Shown here: positions 25,001 to 35,264 of the stretch, one piece after another
Position numbering within the stretch: position 1 is the stretch's first letter
How the letters are laid out: each line of letters starts with the position of its first letter
NCBI GenBank assembly: GCA_020746835.1
Contig: JAGPNK010000004.1
Location: forward strand, 2,480,001-2,544,000
Origin: Stachybotrys elegans
Taxonomy: Eukaryota; Ascomycota; Sordariomycetes; Hypocreales; Stachybotryaceae
Direction: 5' to 3'
DNA: 64,000 bases
The notes under the pieces: model-generated
Database searches by the model: none
The model's input: only the letters and a program-made list of their open reading frames with translations
Told to the model about the DNA's origin: nothing
Position numbers and translations under genes: made by a program

Positions 25001-26107
25001 ATGAGCGCAGCAAACCAGCCTGCCGCGGGCGAGACCGAGGAGATGCAGGAGTTCTTGGCAGCTCTCCCCTCACAACATGTTGAGCCATTGTGGTCGCAAA
25101 TGAGCATGATGGTGCCGCCGACGCCCAATCCCGCGGCAAAGGCCCATATCTGGAAGTATGAGGATACGCTGCCGCACCTGGAGAGCGCTGGTCGCCTCGT
25201 GCCCGAGGAGAAGGCCGAGAGGAGAGTCCTCATGCTGGTGAACCCCAATTTGAGTAAGTCGCAAGCAAGCGCGGGGCCTGCAAGTCTCAGAATTTGGAAT
25301 GGCGCCGTACTGACCGAGTACAGAATCTCCGTTCACGACGGACACCATCTATGCCGGGTTGCAACTGGTCAATCCCGGTGAGACTGCGCCAGCGCATCGC
25401 CACATCGCATTTGCCTGCCGCTTCATCATGGACGGCGATGGCTTCACGGCCGTGGAGGGCAAGAAGATGCCCTTGACGCGCGGAGATGTCGTCGTCACCC
25501 CGGTCTGGCACTGGCACGATCACGGAAACGAGAGCGACAAGCCCGTTATCTGGCTGGATCTGCTAAACCTGCCTCTCTTCACCTATGCTCGCGTCAACTT
25601 TGCCGAGAACTACGCCAGTCCCCGGTATCCCAGCGAGTAAGCCAACTCTCTGCCGTCATTGGTGAGGAAAAGCACGACTAACATGATGGTTAATTTAGGT
25701 TGCAAGACCCTTGCGAGTGGCGTCATCCATGGACAAAGGTCCAGGAGGTATTCGACAAGGACTCAAGTCCCTATGCCATCTACCACTACCGCAAGCCAGA
25801 CGGAAAGCCACTGTCGGAAATCTTAGCGATGCAGGCTGAGAGCATCGACATTGGACACGCCACGGAAGAGACGCGCGATGCCGCCTCCTTCGTCTATCAC
25901 TGCTACGAGGGTGAGGGGCGCACCGAGATCGAGTCACCCTCGGGTGAGAAGAGCGTGTTCCAGTGGAAGGCGAGGGACACGTTTGCCGTTCCTGCATGGT
26001 CCAAGATTAAGCACTTCAACGAGTCCAAGGCGGAGAAGGCGTACCTCGTTGCTTGTCACGATGGGCCTTTCCTGGATAACCTTGGTCTGAGAAAGCCTGT
26101 CATGTAA
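25001..26107 (+). CDS. Gentisate 1,2-dioxygenase-like bicupin
   Basis: Exons 25001-25253, 25324-25636 and 25699-26107 give 324 residues. The first cupin carries the iron ligands HRH (H109, H111) and a WHWHDHG segment (H149 or nearby). The second cupin runs from about residue 190, with FVYHCYEGEG and FAVPAWSKIKHFN. This arrangement is that of gentisate 1,2-dioxygenase and the related salicylate and 1-hydroxy-2-naphthoate dioxygenases. They open aromatic rings with Fe(II) and O2 in the cytosol. With the divergent FAH-family hydrolase, gentisate to maleylpyruvate is the most likely step. Exact substrate choice within the family cannot be read from sequence. ATG 25001 is the first in the frame. 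Confidence 0.88.
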
Positions 26108-26373
26108 AACAGTCGAGTTCATTCCTGCATCTTGTGATAGCCTTAGCATTTGCGATCTCATTTCGCGCCGTATAGATCTCATAGATTGAGAATGAATAAT
26201 GAAAGTACAGTAAAGTTACTCCCAGCAAAGCTTCTACTTTCCTTCACCTGATGTGAATATTTATCTCAGCGACTTCCAGATCATGGCTGTCATTTGCATG
26301 GTTATATGCTCAAGGCTTGAGCTTACGGTGGTCCGGTGTAAAATTAATTACAATGTTCTTATTCTTTAATCAA

Positions 26374-27978
26374 CTACACACATACGTACTCTACCAGGTC
26401 CTTTTCTTTGGCAGCCTGGGTGCACTGCTTCAGTCTCTCCTCCATCTGCTCGCGAGGACTCTTCAAGTCGACTTCCGGGAATCTAGGATCAGCAACCCAG
26501 GGCATAACGTCAGCCGTCTCAAGCAGCCACTTGAACGTCGCCCTCTCCAGTCTCTCAGCAAGTGTCTTGTGCGCCGGCTCATCAATCAGATTGTGCAGCT
26601 CATGAGGGTCGTCGGCGCGGCTGTACAGCTCTGAGCGCTCGTACAGACGGTATATAAAGGTCCACTTCTCGTTGCGGAGAGATATCGCCTTGCCAACCAG
26701 CTCGGTGTCCTGATGCTGCAGACCGGCCTTGAGATCATAGGGGAAAGGTGATTGTTCAAGGAGAGGCTCTTCCGAAGTGAGGAAGCCGCCCTCGGAGAAG
26801 GCGTACTCCTTGTGCTTGTCCTGTGCTCTGTCTTGCCCGCAAAGTAGGGGAACCCATGAAAGACCATTGTGGGGGTACAGCTCGGGGATGCCCGACATCT
26901 CCAGCATGGTAGGAACAAGATCAACCATCTCTGTCATTGCGGTGACTTTTCCGGGGGCTATCCCAGCGCCACCGACAATGAGAGGCTCATGAACCAAGGA
27001 GTCGGACAAACCTGAAGGCCACTTCTCAATCAGTCCATGGTCGCCGAGGTACTCGCCATGGTCCGTGAAGAACATGGTAACCGTATCCTTCCATAGATTG
27101 AGCTCATCCACCTTCTTTATTACACGACCAAACTGCTCATCAAGCCGTGAAATCATGCCATAGTATGTTGCCCTGACCTCCCTCCAGATCTCATCCGTGG
27201 CTCTTTCGGTGCCATACGTGTCGCGAATCCTCTTCATATAGCGTGGCTCATAGCCTGTTTTGGGAGTTTTGACGGGCGCTGGAACTGCTTCGCGGTCGTA
27301 CATGGAGAAGTAAGGTTCTTCAACTTGGAAGGGACAGTGAGGGAAGACGAGTGGCATGAACAAGACCCATGGCTTGTCCTTGGGTGGGCAATCCAGCCAC
27401 TTGAGAGCAGATCGGACGACTGCCTCGTCGTAGTCGAGGGCCTTATCGGCATCTCTCCTGCCGCGGTAGAACAGTCGTCCCCAGATGGACTCATCCGTCT
27501 CTGTGCCTCCCTTGCCAAACTTGGGCACATACTCTGGCGTCTCAAGAAAGCCGTACTCGGTCACGCTCAGCTCCGTCACGGTGGGTGCGAAGGTATCGCC
27601 ACGAGGTGCCAAGCAAGCCACATGATAGCCTGATTCCTTGAGTGAACGGAATATATTGGGCTCCCATGGCTTGATCAGGTTCTCAAGGCTCCGGTGTCCG
27701 TTGACGTGCGCATAGGTTCCCGTGAACATGCTGCATCTCGACTGGGAACAGACGGAAGCCTGGGTGAAGCAGTTGGTGAATAAGTTGCCACGGGCAGCAA
27801 AGGCATCAATGTTGGGCGTCTTGATGGGTATCCCGAGCGCGGGGTCAGCTGTGCATCCCAGAGAGTCGTAACGTAGCTGATCTGGCATAAATATGATGTA
27901 GTTTGGGCGCCCAGCTCCATTGGGAGACTCGATCTTAAGAGGGAGCGGCTTTGCTGGTATTTCGTGCCGGCGGGACAT
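26374..27978 (-). CDS. Type I sulfatase family enzyme with variant CxQxR signature
   Basis: A single exon of 534 codons. The fold is that of alkaline-phosphatase-like sulfatases: metal site FMPDQLRYD, the nucleophile motif at residues 77-81 (CSQSR, followed by FTGTYAH), a second metal site TDHGEYLGDHG and the C-terminal ADDPHELHNL. The usual signature is C-x-P-x-R; here Gln replaces Pro. The Cys that becomes formylglycine is kept, so activity depends on whether the maturation system accepts the motif. No signal peptide is evident, suggesting a cytosolic enzyme. Candidate substrates are aryl sulfates, choline sulfate or phosphonate esters. The gene is convergent with the dioxygenase and divergent from the tandem-zinc regulator, supporting an aromatic-sulfate role by inference. 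Confidence 0.85.
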   Translation of the reverse strand: MSRRHEIPAKPLPLKIESPNGAGRPNYIIFMPDQLRYDSLGCTADPALGIPIKTPNIDAFAARGNLFTNCFTQASVCSQSRCSMFTGTYAHVNGHRSLENLIKPWEPNIFRSLKESGYHVACLAPRGDTFAPTVTELSVTEYGFLETPEYVPKFGKGGTETDESIWGRLFYRGRRDADKALDYDEAVVRSALKWLDCPPKDKPWVLFMPLVFPHCPFQVEEPYFSMYDREAVPAPVKTPKTGYEPRYMKRIRDTYGTERATDEIWREVRATYYGMISRLDEQFGRVIKKVDELNLWKDTVTMFFTDHGEYLGDHGLIEKWPSGLSDSLVHEPLIVGGAGIAPGKVTAMTEMVDLVPTMLEMSGIPELYPHNGLSWVPLLCGQDRAQDKHKEYAFSEGGFLTSEEPLLEQSPFPYDLKAGLQHQDTELVGKAISLRNEKWTFIYRLYERSELYSRADDPHELHNLIDEPAHKTLAERLERATFKWLLETADVMPWVADPRFPEVDLKSPREQMEERLKQCTQAAKEKDLVEYVCV

Positions 27979-28347
27979 TTTGGAGTCTTTTGTCTTTACG
28001 AAACAAAATATGGGAAGAGATGCGTGAATTCGTTATCAATCTATGCTTCGTATTTGTCGTAGAGATACGCACTTCATAGGTCGTGCCAAAATTCGCAAAG
28101 TATGACCCCTCCCATCCAAGGACCAAGCACGTCAGCTCGCAGCAGTACGACGCGGATCTCGGTCTCGATCGGAACTCGTATGTGGAGAAGCTTGTTGGCC
28201 GGCGGCGTTGCTAAGCTTGCTGCAGTTAGCGAAAATTAGGACGCTTTGTACGACATCCGACACATCCTCCGTCCCTAATCCGGATGTCGTCCTTGCAACC
28301 TTTCCATCACCGTCTCCTTCAGCAGCCCTCCAGGCCTCGGCTCAGCA
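27979..28347. promoter_or_regulatory. Divergent promoter, sulfatase / tandem-zinc regulator, with 10-bp inverted repeat
   Basis: Between the two starts lies a perfect inverted repeat: ACGACATCCG at 28250-28259 and its exact complement CGGATGTCGT at 28281-28290, separated by 21 nt. The arms end in CCG and begin with CGG, the everted geometry used by several Zn2Cys6 dimers. It sits about 60 bases before the regulator start, so autoregulation is possible. Confidence 0.55.
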
Positions 28348-30814
28348 ATGGAGAGTCCGGATCTCGGCCGTTCAAGCTCAGTCCAGGCTGATCTTCAGCC
28401 AAAGGCATGCGCACAATGCAGGGCTCGGAAGGTGTGATTGCACCGACAATGGTACCCGGTATTTGGGACCGGCATTGAACTGACATGGCCAATAGGTCAA
28501 GTGTGACCGTCGAGTGTCGGGGTGTCTACGCTGTGAGCGGATGAAGCTGCCATGCTCCTACATTGCCGGTGAACTCGGCGACACCAATGTGCATAGACGT
28601 AGTGGGACAGACAACGGCTCCTCTCAAGAATTGACGCAGGCCGGCATCAAGAGACGCCGCGTACAGCGCTCATGTCAGTCATGCCGGGCGCAAAAAGTCA
28701 AGTGTAGCGGAAAGCAGCCCTGTACAAGATGCGAATCACAGACGCGCTCGTGTATCTACAGCGAGAGCCCTGCTGCGACCAGGGATGAGTCCGTCGAGGC
28801 ACGACCCAGCCAAGCCATGAGCGCTGCATCCCATCCACCAGTGCCAGCGCCTCTTGTCGCGTCGGCGTTGCTCGTACCCTCCCACACGGGTTCCTCGGAA
28901 TACGCAGCCCAAACCCCCAAGACAATGACGACTGCAGGCAGTCAAGGCAGCTTATTGCCTGAACTAGGAAGGTCCATGATACTCCTTGTTCTTCAAATCA
29001 ACCCACTCTGACATGTTACCTGCAGCATATTTGACCTCAACCAGAAAAGTCTCATACGAGGATGCCTGGATGCCTTCTTTGATCTTACAGACTTGATCGA
29101 TTGCCTATTTTTACACAAGGCCACCACAATGGCTGAATGGAAGCGCGGCCGCTTGGACTCGACCCTGGTCAAGGCCATCTGCGCCCATGGGCTGCACTTG
29201 ACATCGCCGCAATACAGAGGAGAGCATTCCATCGCGAACCAGTGGATACGAGAAATTCGTGCCGTGATACTGACCACCCCTGGGACGTCGATCGCGCAAC
29301 TTCAAACGCTACTGTTGCTTGTCAAATTTGGCTTCATGGGTCACTTTGATGAAGATGTATACATGCTGTTGTCGTTTGCTGCTCAGTCAGCGTTTATGAA
29401 ACGACTCAACTACGAGAAGCCATCATTAGATGCTTTGCGTCAAGAGTGTCAACGGCGTTTGATGTGGACCATCTTCGTATACGACAAGCTCTTCTCCGGT
29501 GGCATCGAAGATCTCTCGGTCTGTCCAGCTCACCGCATGCACATCAAGTTGCCCACTAACGATTATTGCTTCCAACGTGGTCTTCAATCTCGCTCGCGCT
29601 TCCTATGTGACAATAGTGAGAGCGACAGCCCAGATATGGATGCAGTGGCCTACCGTATGAAGTTGCTAGACTTGAGAGATAGGATCCTGAGGTAATGCTC
29701 CCTCCTTTACGTCGGCCATTTATTCCGCTGATCTTCCAGATACACCAAGCGTATTATCAGAGAGGGATCTAGTCCTTTAGAAAGCGAGCTGGAGCTACGG
29801 GCACTTGACCAGGAGCTGCTCGACTTTGGCGAAAAATTGCCAGAAGAACTCCAGCTGAACCCAGAGAGGCTGATGCTCATGAGCCACTCGCGCGACTCAA
29901 CAGCATACATCATCCTCCACTCAGTCCTCCTTCTCTGCAGATCTGACCTTCATCGCTTCCTGATACCTGGTATGCGTGAACAAGTATCGACACTCGCCAT
30001 GTCTCAAACACCTGCCAGGTACATTAGCTACTGTCAAGAAACTTGCCTAGCCAGCGCCATCAAACTATGTGACTTTTGGTCCGACATATATCACCTCGAA
30101 ATATGTAATCCCATTCAAAGTCCGACACTGACCATCGCGGTCTACCAATGCATGAGAATAATAGGACACTTGCACTACTTGTTGCCGGCGGAGGGGGATC
30201 ATGGCCTGGATAGCTCGAAGAAGAAACTGACGGAGGCTCTCTCTTTAGCGGCAGTCGCTCAAGATACCTACACCTGGCTGCGACCATGTGTAAGCAGTCT
30301 ATGCAAATTATGGCACAGCAAAGAAGCTAACCGGTATCCTCTTAGATTGAGGACATCAGGCAGTCTATACCTCTTCTAGGTACAGCCTCGAGAGCATCGT
30401 ATGTTGAGCCTTTTTCCGCGTCCAAAGTTGTCTGTATTCTAACTCCCTCCTTGGCCTTTCAATCCAGAGGGTCGAGAATCGTTTCATCAGCGCTCCAAGC
30501 ATGTGTTTGCGCCTCGAGCGGATAGTCGACAAAGCGGAGGCGACGCATTGGATCCGCAAGATGATGCATCAGGTATGAATCATGTGTACGCTGTTATTAC
30601 TTCTACTAAGAAGCCAGCACCTGCTGAGAGCGGAAATATCGCACGAGAGCCGCCCAGAACGAACTATGAGGCACCCCGGGAAGTACCGCTGCGAGAGAGT
30701 ATGGCCGATTTGCCTTCCCAACTAGATATATCTGGGATACCTACACCATGGGATCCATTTAATCCAGATCGAGATTCTTACTGGAATTCGGATACGTCTC
30801 TATTCCATATGTAG
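28348..30814 (+). CDS. Transcription factor with two tandem Zn2Cys6 clusters
   Basis: Exons 28348-28431, 28496-28971, 29026-29691, 29740-30289, 30346-30379 and 30468-30814 give 718 residues. Cluster 1 uses C21, C24, C31, C38, C41 and C48. Cluster 2 uses C88, C91, C98, C104, C107 and C114, preceded by a basic run (KRRRVQRS). Both have complete spacing, so both can bind two zinc ions. The first intron falls inside cluster 1 after RARK. A fungal-specific TF middle region follows (about residues 190-540, with RRLMWTIFVYDKLFSGG). Most fungal regulators carry one cluster. The 34-nt fifth exon is the least certain part of the model, but it keeps the frame. The gene is divergent from the sulfatase and precedes the beta-glucosidase. 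Confidence 0.88.
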
Positions 30815-31531
30815 ACATGAGATAGTACGTGGCCATCTCTGTTGAACTATCCGAATGCTACATTTGGCTTCAACTTGTCAAAGACACCCATGTTGGCTGA
30901 ACGGCAGACGGGGACGAGATGTCTGAGGCCGAGTCGCTGGTGATGGGAGGTTTAACATATCGAGGCGGCCAATTTCTTTATATCCATCCTCTTCTCATGA
31001 TGCCTTCTCCCAGAATCACGTCAGGTTTTGGCTTGAAGCTCTCCATGGGGATAATTTTGCCTAGTTGAGCGAGTCGTTGCTATTGATCGGACCCCGGCGT
31101 GGAGCGAGGTGTTGGACCACAATTCAGCGAACGATGGATCAGTGGTTCGACTCGGATCTCGCTGTGGGGTTCTGTATCATGTCTCACTCGTGTCACCAGA
31201 GACTGGCCGACTGCTGCACACAGACGGACGGCAGGGATCTCGCTTTCTGGCCAGGCATTACTACGCAGTATGCCATGAACAACTTGGAGAAATCTGGGGC
31301 ACCTGGGGCTTTCCATTTTTATGCACGCTACCACCGTTTCTGGCCATCTTGAGGCTATCATTCCCATCTCCGAAGACTCGGAACGCTCTCCCCACCGTCG
31401 TCGGATCTTCCCCATCCAATCTCGGAAGCTCCCCCGCCATGCGAACTGCTGAAGTATCGAAACCGTCCTCACGATTGGACAGAAGAATAGATGCCGTATA
31501 GCAGACGCAATTGGAAATATTCACTGTCGTC
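30815..31531. promoter_or_regulatory. Intergenic region upstream of GH3 gene
   Basis: The 717 bases between the tandem-zinc regulator and the beta-glucosidase hold no supported gene. Two overlapping opposite frames of 130 codons (31080-31472 and 31109-31501) show no domain and are taken as chance. The right end is the GH3 promoter. Confidence 0.45.
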
Positions 31532-34123
31532 ATGGTTCTGAGCGCCACCGCCGCGTCTCTCCTCAAGGGGCTGACGCTGGAGGAGAAGGTAAGCAAGCCC
31601 CCTTTGGCACTTGCGTGGCTTGTGATGTCAGGAGGCTCACTGGACTGCCCCTGGCGCTAGATCTCTTTGTTGGCCGGTGCCAGCTTCACAGGTACAACGG
31701 GAATTCCAGAGAAGGGTGTTCCGGCCATCAAGGCTGTGGATGGTCCCAATGGTGTTCGCTCCGCGGCGACAGATGAGGCAATCCGCTCGACTTGCTTCCC
31801 TGCTGGAAGCTCCCTGGCCTCCATATTTGACCCAGCGATTGCATATCGTGCCGGAGAACTCCTAGCGGCGGAATGCCGTGGGAAGAATGCGCAGTGTCTG
31901 CTGGGACCGACAGTCTGCATCCACCGCCACCCTCTCGGCGGTCGCAACTTTGAGAGCTTCAGCGAAGACCCTCTGCTGACGGGCAAAGTTGCCTCGCAGT
32001 ACATCCGGGGTCTGCAGGACTCGGGTGTGTCGGCCACCATCAAGCACTTTGTCGCCAACGAGCAGGAGACGCAGCGGACCACTGTCGATGAGACGATTAG
32101 CGAGCGCGCGCTGCGGGAGATTTACCTCAAGCCGTTTGAGATTGCCATCAGGGAGGCCGACCCGTGGGCGCTCATGACGGCTTACAACCACGTCAATGGC
32201 GAGCACTGCGACAGCCACAACTGGCTCCTCCAGCAAGTCCTCCGCGGTGAATGGGGGTGGAAAGGTCTTGTTATGAGCGATTGGGGCGGCACCAACTCCG
32301 TCGCCAGCGCGCTCAACGCCGGTCTCGACTTGGAGATGCCCGGTCCTCCGCGCATCCGCAAGCTCCCTGCCGTTCTCGAGGCCTTGAAGAAGGGAGAGAC
32401 GTCGGAAGAGGTCATTGACGAGCGCGCAGGAAAAATGATAGAATTTGCTCTGAAGCTCAAGGAGATGGAGGCCAAGGTTGACCCGGCGCGTCTAGGAGTT
32501 TCCACCGACTCTCCTGAAACGAGGAGCTTTGTCCGTGACGCAGCAGCTCGAGGAATGGTTCTCCTCAAGAACGAGGGCGGCATCTTGCCTTTGACCAAGG
32601 ATAATGTCAGGGGAAAGAAGATTGCCGTCATTGGGTACTCCAAGGATGCGCTCGCGCACGGCGGTGGAAGTGCCGCCGTCAATGCCTACTACAAGGTATC
32701 GCCATGGGACGGTCTTCACACCGCTCTTGGCGACAGTGCCGAGTTCCTCTTCGCAGCCGGAGCCCACAGGGAGCGATTGTTACCGCCAATCAACAAGAAC
32801 GGGAACTTTGGCAAGGTCATCGGTCTCGACGGGCAGGTCGGCTTCACTCGATTGTTATTCGAGGATGGCAAGGATGAGCCCATCAACGTCAGCCACGGCT
32901 ATACACACTCTGCCTACTCGCCGCTGGGGTCCCAGGAATCCCTCTGGCGCTCCCTAGAAATCGTCGGCGACTTTACGCCCCTCGAATCGGGTTCGCATTA
33001 CATGACTTGCTCTGGCATCGGCCCGAGCCGCGTCTACGTCAACGACGAGCTCATATTCAACCAAGACAAGAACAGCACCGATCCCATGGGCACACTGTTC
33101 CTCGCGGCACCAGAGACCGTGTTCCAGCACTACTTTGACGCCAGCAAGACCTACCGCCTGCGTATCTGCAGCGACATTCCCCGCAAGATTGGTCTCGAGA
33201 TTCTCGAGGGACGCAGCGGTGTCCGCGTTGGCTTCACGCTTCAGTCTGTCCGCGACGCCGATCTTCAGGGCGCGGCTGTCAAGGTTGCTGAGTCGGCGGA
33301 CCTGGCCATCATCTTCACCGGCCATGATCCTCAGTGGGAAACGGAGGGACGGGACCAGGACTCATTTAACCTGCCACGCAACCAGAATGAGCTGATTGCC
33401 GCCGTCGCTGCCGCAAACAAGAACACCATTGTCGTCAACTCGACGGGTGTTGCCGTCTCCATGCCTTGGCTGGATCAGGTCCCGGCGCTCATCCAAGCCT
33501 GGTTCTCGGGCCAGGAGTGCGGCAACGCCATCGCAGACGTCCTCACCGGAGCCGTTACGCCCGAAGGTTGCCTGCCTGTTACGTTTCCCAAGCGAATCGA
33601 GGATGCCCCGGCCCACGGCAATTTCCCAGGAGAATACGTCGACGGACAGCTCAAGGTCAACTATGCCGAGGGCGTCTTTGTGGGCTACCGCCATTTCGAC
33701 CGGCTCGACAAGAGCTGCGTCAACTTCCCCTTTGGACACGGTCTCTCGTACACCAAGTTCGAGTATGGTGTTATGCAGGTGGCCGAAAAGCCCGAGCAAG
33801 AGGGCTTCGAGGTCACGCTAGACGTTAAGAACGTAGGCGAGGTTGCAGGCGGTGCCTTGGTGCAGATTTACGCTGGCCGGACGACTGTCTCGCCGGAACA
33901 CCCGATCAAGACACTGGTCGGGTTCAAGAAGGTTCGCCTGCAGGCCGGCGAGACAAAGACGGCTTCTATCTCCTTTTCAAAGAGAGACTTTGCCTACTTC
34001 AACGAAGAAACGAAGCAATGGACGATTGATGAGGGTGATTACGCCGTATACCTCGGCTCATCGGCGGCCAATATTCTACAGCAGGTCAACGTGAAGCTGG
34101 AGGCTACCACATGGAAGCCTTAG
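31532..34123 (+). CDS. Intracellular GH3 beta-glucosidase with PA14 insertion
   Basis: Exons 31532-31588 and 31661-34123 give 839 residues. The enzyme hydrolyses terminal beta-D-glucosyl bonds with retention. The (beta/alpha)8 domain contains GRNFESFSEDP, KHFVANEQE and the nucleophile Asp226 in VMSDWGG. A PA14 domain (about residues 385-550) is inserted in the second domain, as in the I-type GH3 group of fungal beta-glucosidases. The C-terminal fibronectin-like domain has LVGFKKVRLQAGET. There is no signal peptide, so it should act inside the cell on imported glucosides, such as aryl glucosides or cellobiose. The first intron lies right after the LTLEEK motif. It lies downstream of the tandem-zinc regulator on the same strand. 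Confidence 0.95.
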
Positions 34124-34776
34124 CGTAGCGTAGCGGTTCCTGCGTATACGTGTCATGATATAGATTAGAAAGCATATTAGAGAGGTAGAGCAATAGAGAG
34201 CCTCACTTGGCGACGTCAACAAAGATGCAGTCAGCTTCCATATGCTGTCCTAGATGATATTGTCTCCGGTTACCGCTCTACGCGCCCAAGCTCGGGTCGT
34301 TGCTCCTGGCTCAAACGACATGGTATTCGCATGGTAAGCAGGAGGAACCAACGGGTGATTTCAGTAGTCTGACGATCCCTTCATTGTTTGACCCTGTTCT
34401 TTGGTCCTGCGGGTAGCAAGGCCACTGTTGTTCGCATATACTATTGTTCTTTTTCCAACACTGCACGCACCTACTCCATCGTAAGCAGGAGGATTTGGAC
34501 AACCGCAAGCCCTTAATTTTTATCTGGTCGATGAATATTCAGCCATGGCCGGATGCTGTGTCTGTGGTTCATTCGTGACTTGTAACCTCCAACACGCTAT
34601 TGCCGCTCAAGCTGACGTTTAGAAGGCCAGTGTCACGCGAGGTTTGATGCGGAGTTGCTCACAGGCAATACATTTGAGTACCCAGCTGTCAAGGGAACGA
34701 TCAAGGTTGAATGAAAAGAGTCTCACGATCATAGTGATCCTTTGCTGAGAGTCCCAGCATCAGATCATCTGCTCGA
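34124..34776. other. Intergenic region before tRNA-Glu
   Basis: The stretch starts with a short TAGCG repeat overlapping the GH3 stop and otherwise contains presumed 3' untranslated and spacer sequence. I recognise no gene or repeat in it. Confidence 0.45.
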
Positions 34777-34858
34777 TCCGGTATGGTGTAGTGGCTAACA
34801 TCGCTCGCTCTCATTTGATGGTACCGAGCAGCCCAGGGTTCGATTCCCTGTACCGGAG
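34777..34858 (+). tRNA. tRNA-Glu (CTC) with 10-nt intron
   Basis: The acceptor stem TCCGGTA pairs with TACCGGA (7 bp), leaving discriminator G. The T arm is CAGGG-TTCGATT-CCCTG. The anticodon stem GCTCG/CGAGC encloses 17 nt, ten more than a normal loop. Removing TTTGATGGTA after position 37 leaves loop CTCTCAC with anticodon CTC. The D arm (GTGTAGTGGCTAACAT) matches eukaryotic tRNA-Glu. Mature length without intron is 72 nt. Confidence 0.93.
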
Positions 34859-35264
34859 ATAATTTGCTTTTTTTGTCGATGGTCTATTTTTGGTCACTCA
34901 GTTTCTTGCCTGAAGCCTCAAAGAGTGCTGTTGAACATGAACCATTGTTCACCTTGATATTTTGGCCAGGCTTCCATCGCTCTCGCATAATCACTTGCCG
35001 TATGGCTGACAGCGGCGGAACACGAAAGTCTGATGGACAGTAAATAGAACGGCCCCGCCTCTATCTCCATCCCAAGATTACGATCCTTGGCCTTCCTATC
35101 ACGATGCCGCTCCGACCGCCAAGCATTGGGGGCCAATCCTTACAGATATTGATGCAGGGACACAAAATCCATGCATAGCCACAACATTTGCATTCTCTTT
35201 TCCCTACTCCTCACCCACGATGCCACACCGTCAATTCTGCTAACCGCGTCCTTGTCCCCTCGCA
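34859..35264. other. Intergenic region, tRNA to membrane-protein gene
   Basis: A T run directly after the tRNA (TTTTTTT at about 34868) fits a RNA polymerase III terminator. The rest is promoter and leader for the gene at 35265; no other feature was seen. Confidence 0.5.

Noticed and set aside
20723..28175. The 7-mer TCGGAAC repeated at several promoters of the catabolic block
   Set aside because: About eight copies of a 7-mer are expected in the window, and it also occurs inside coding sequence (for example near 40.0 and 40.2 kb). Only the longer shared words were kept as evidence.
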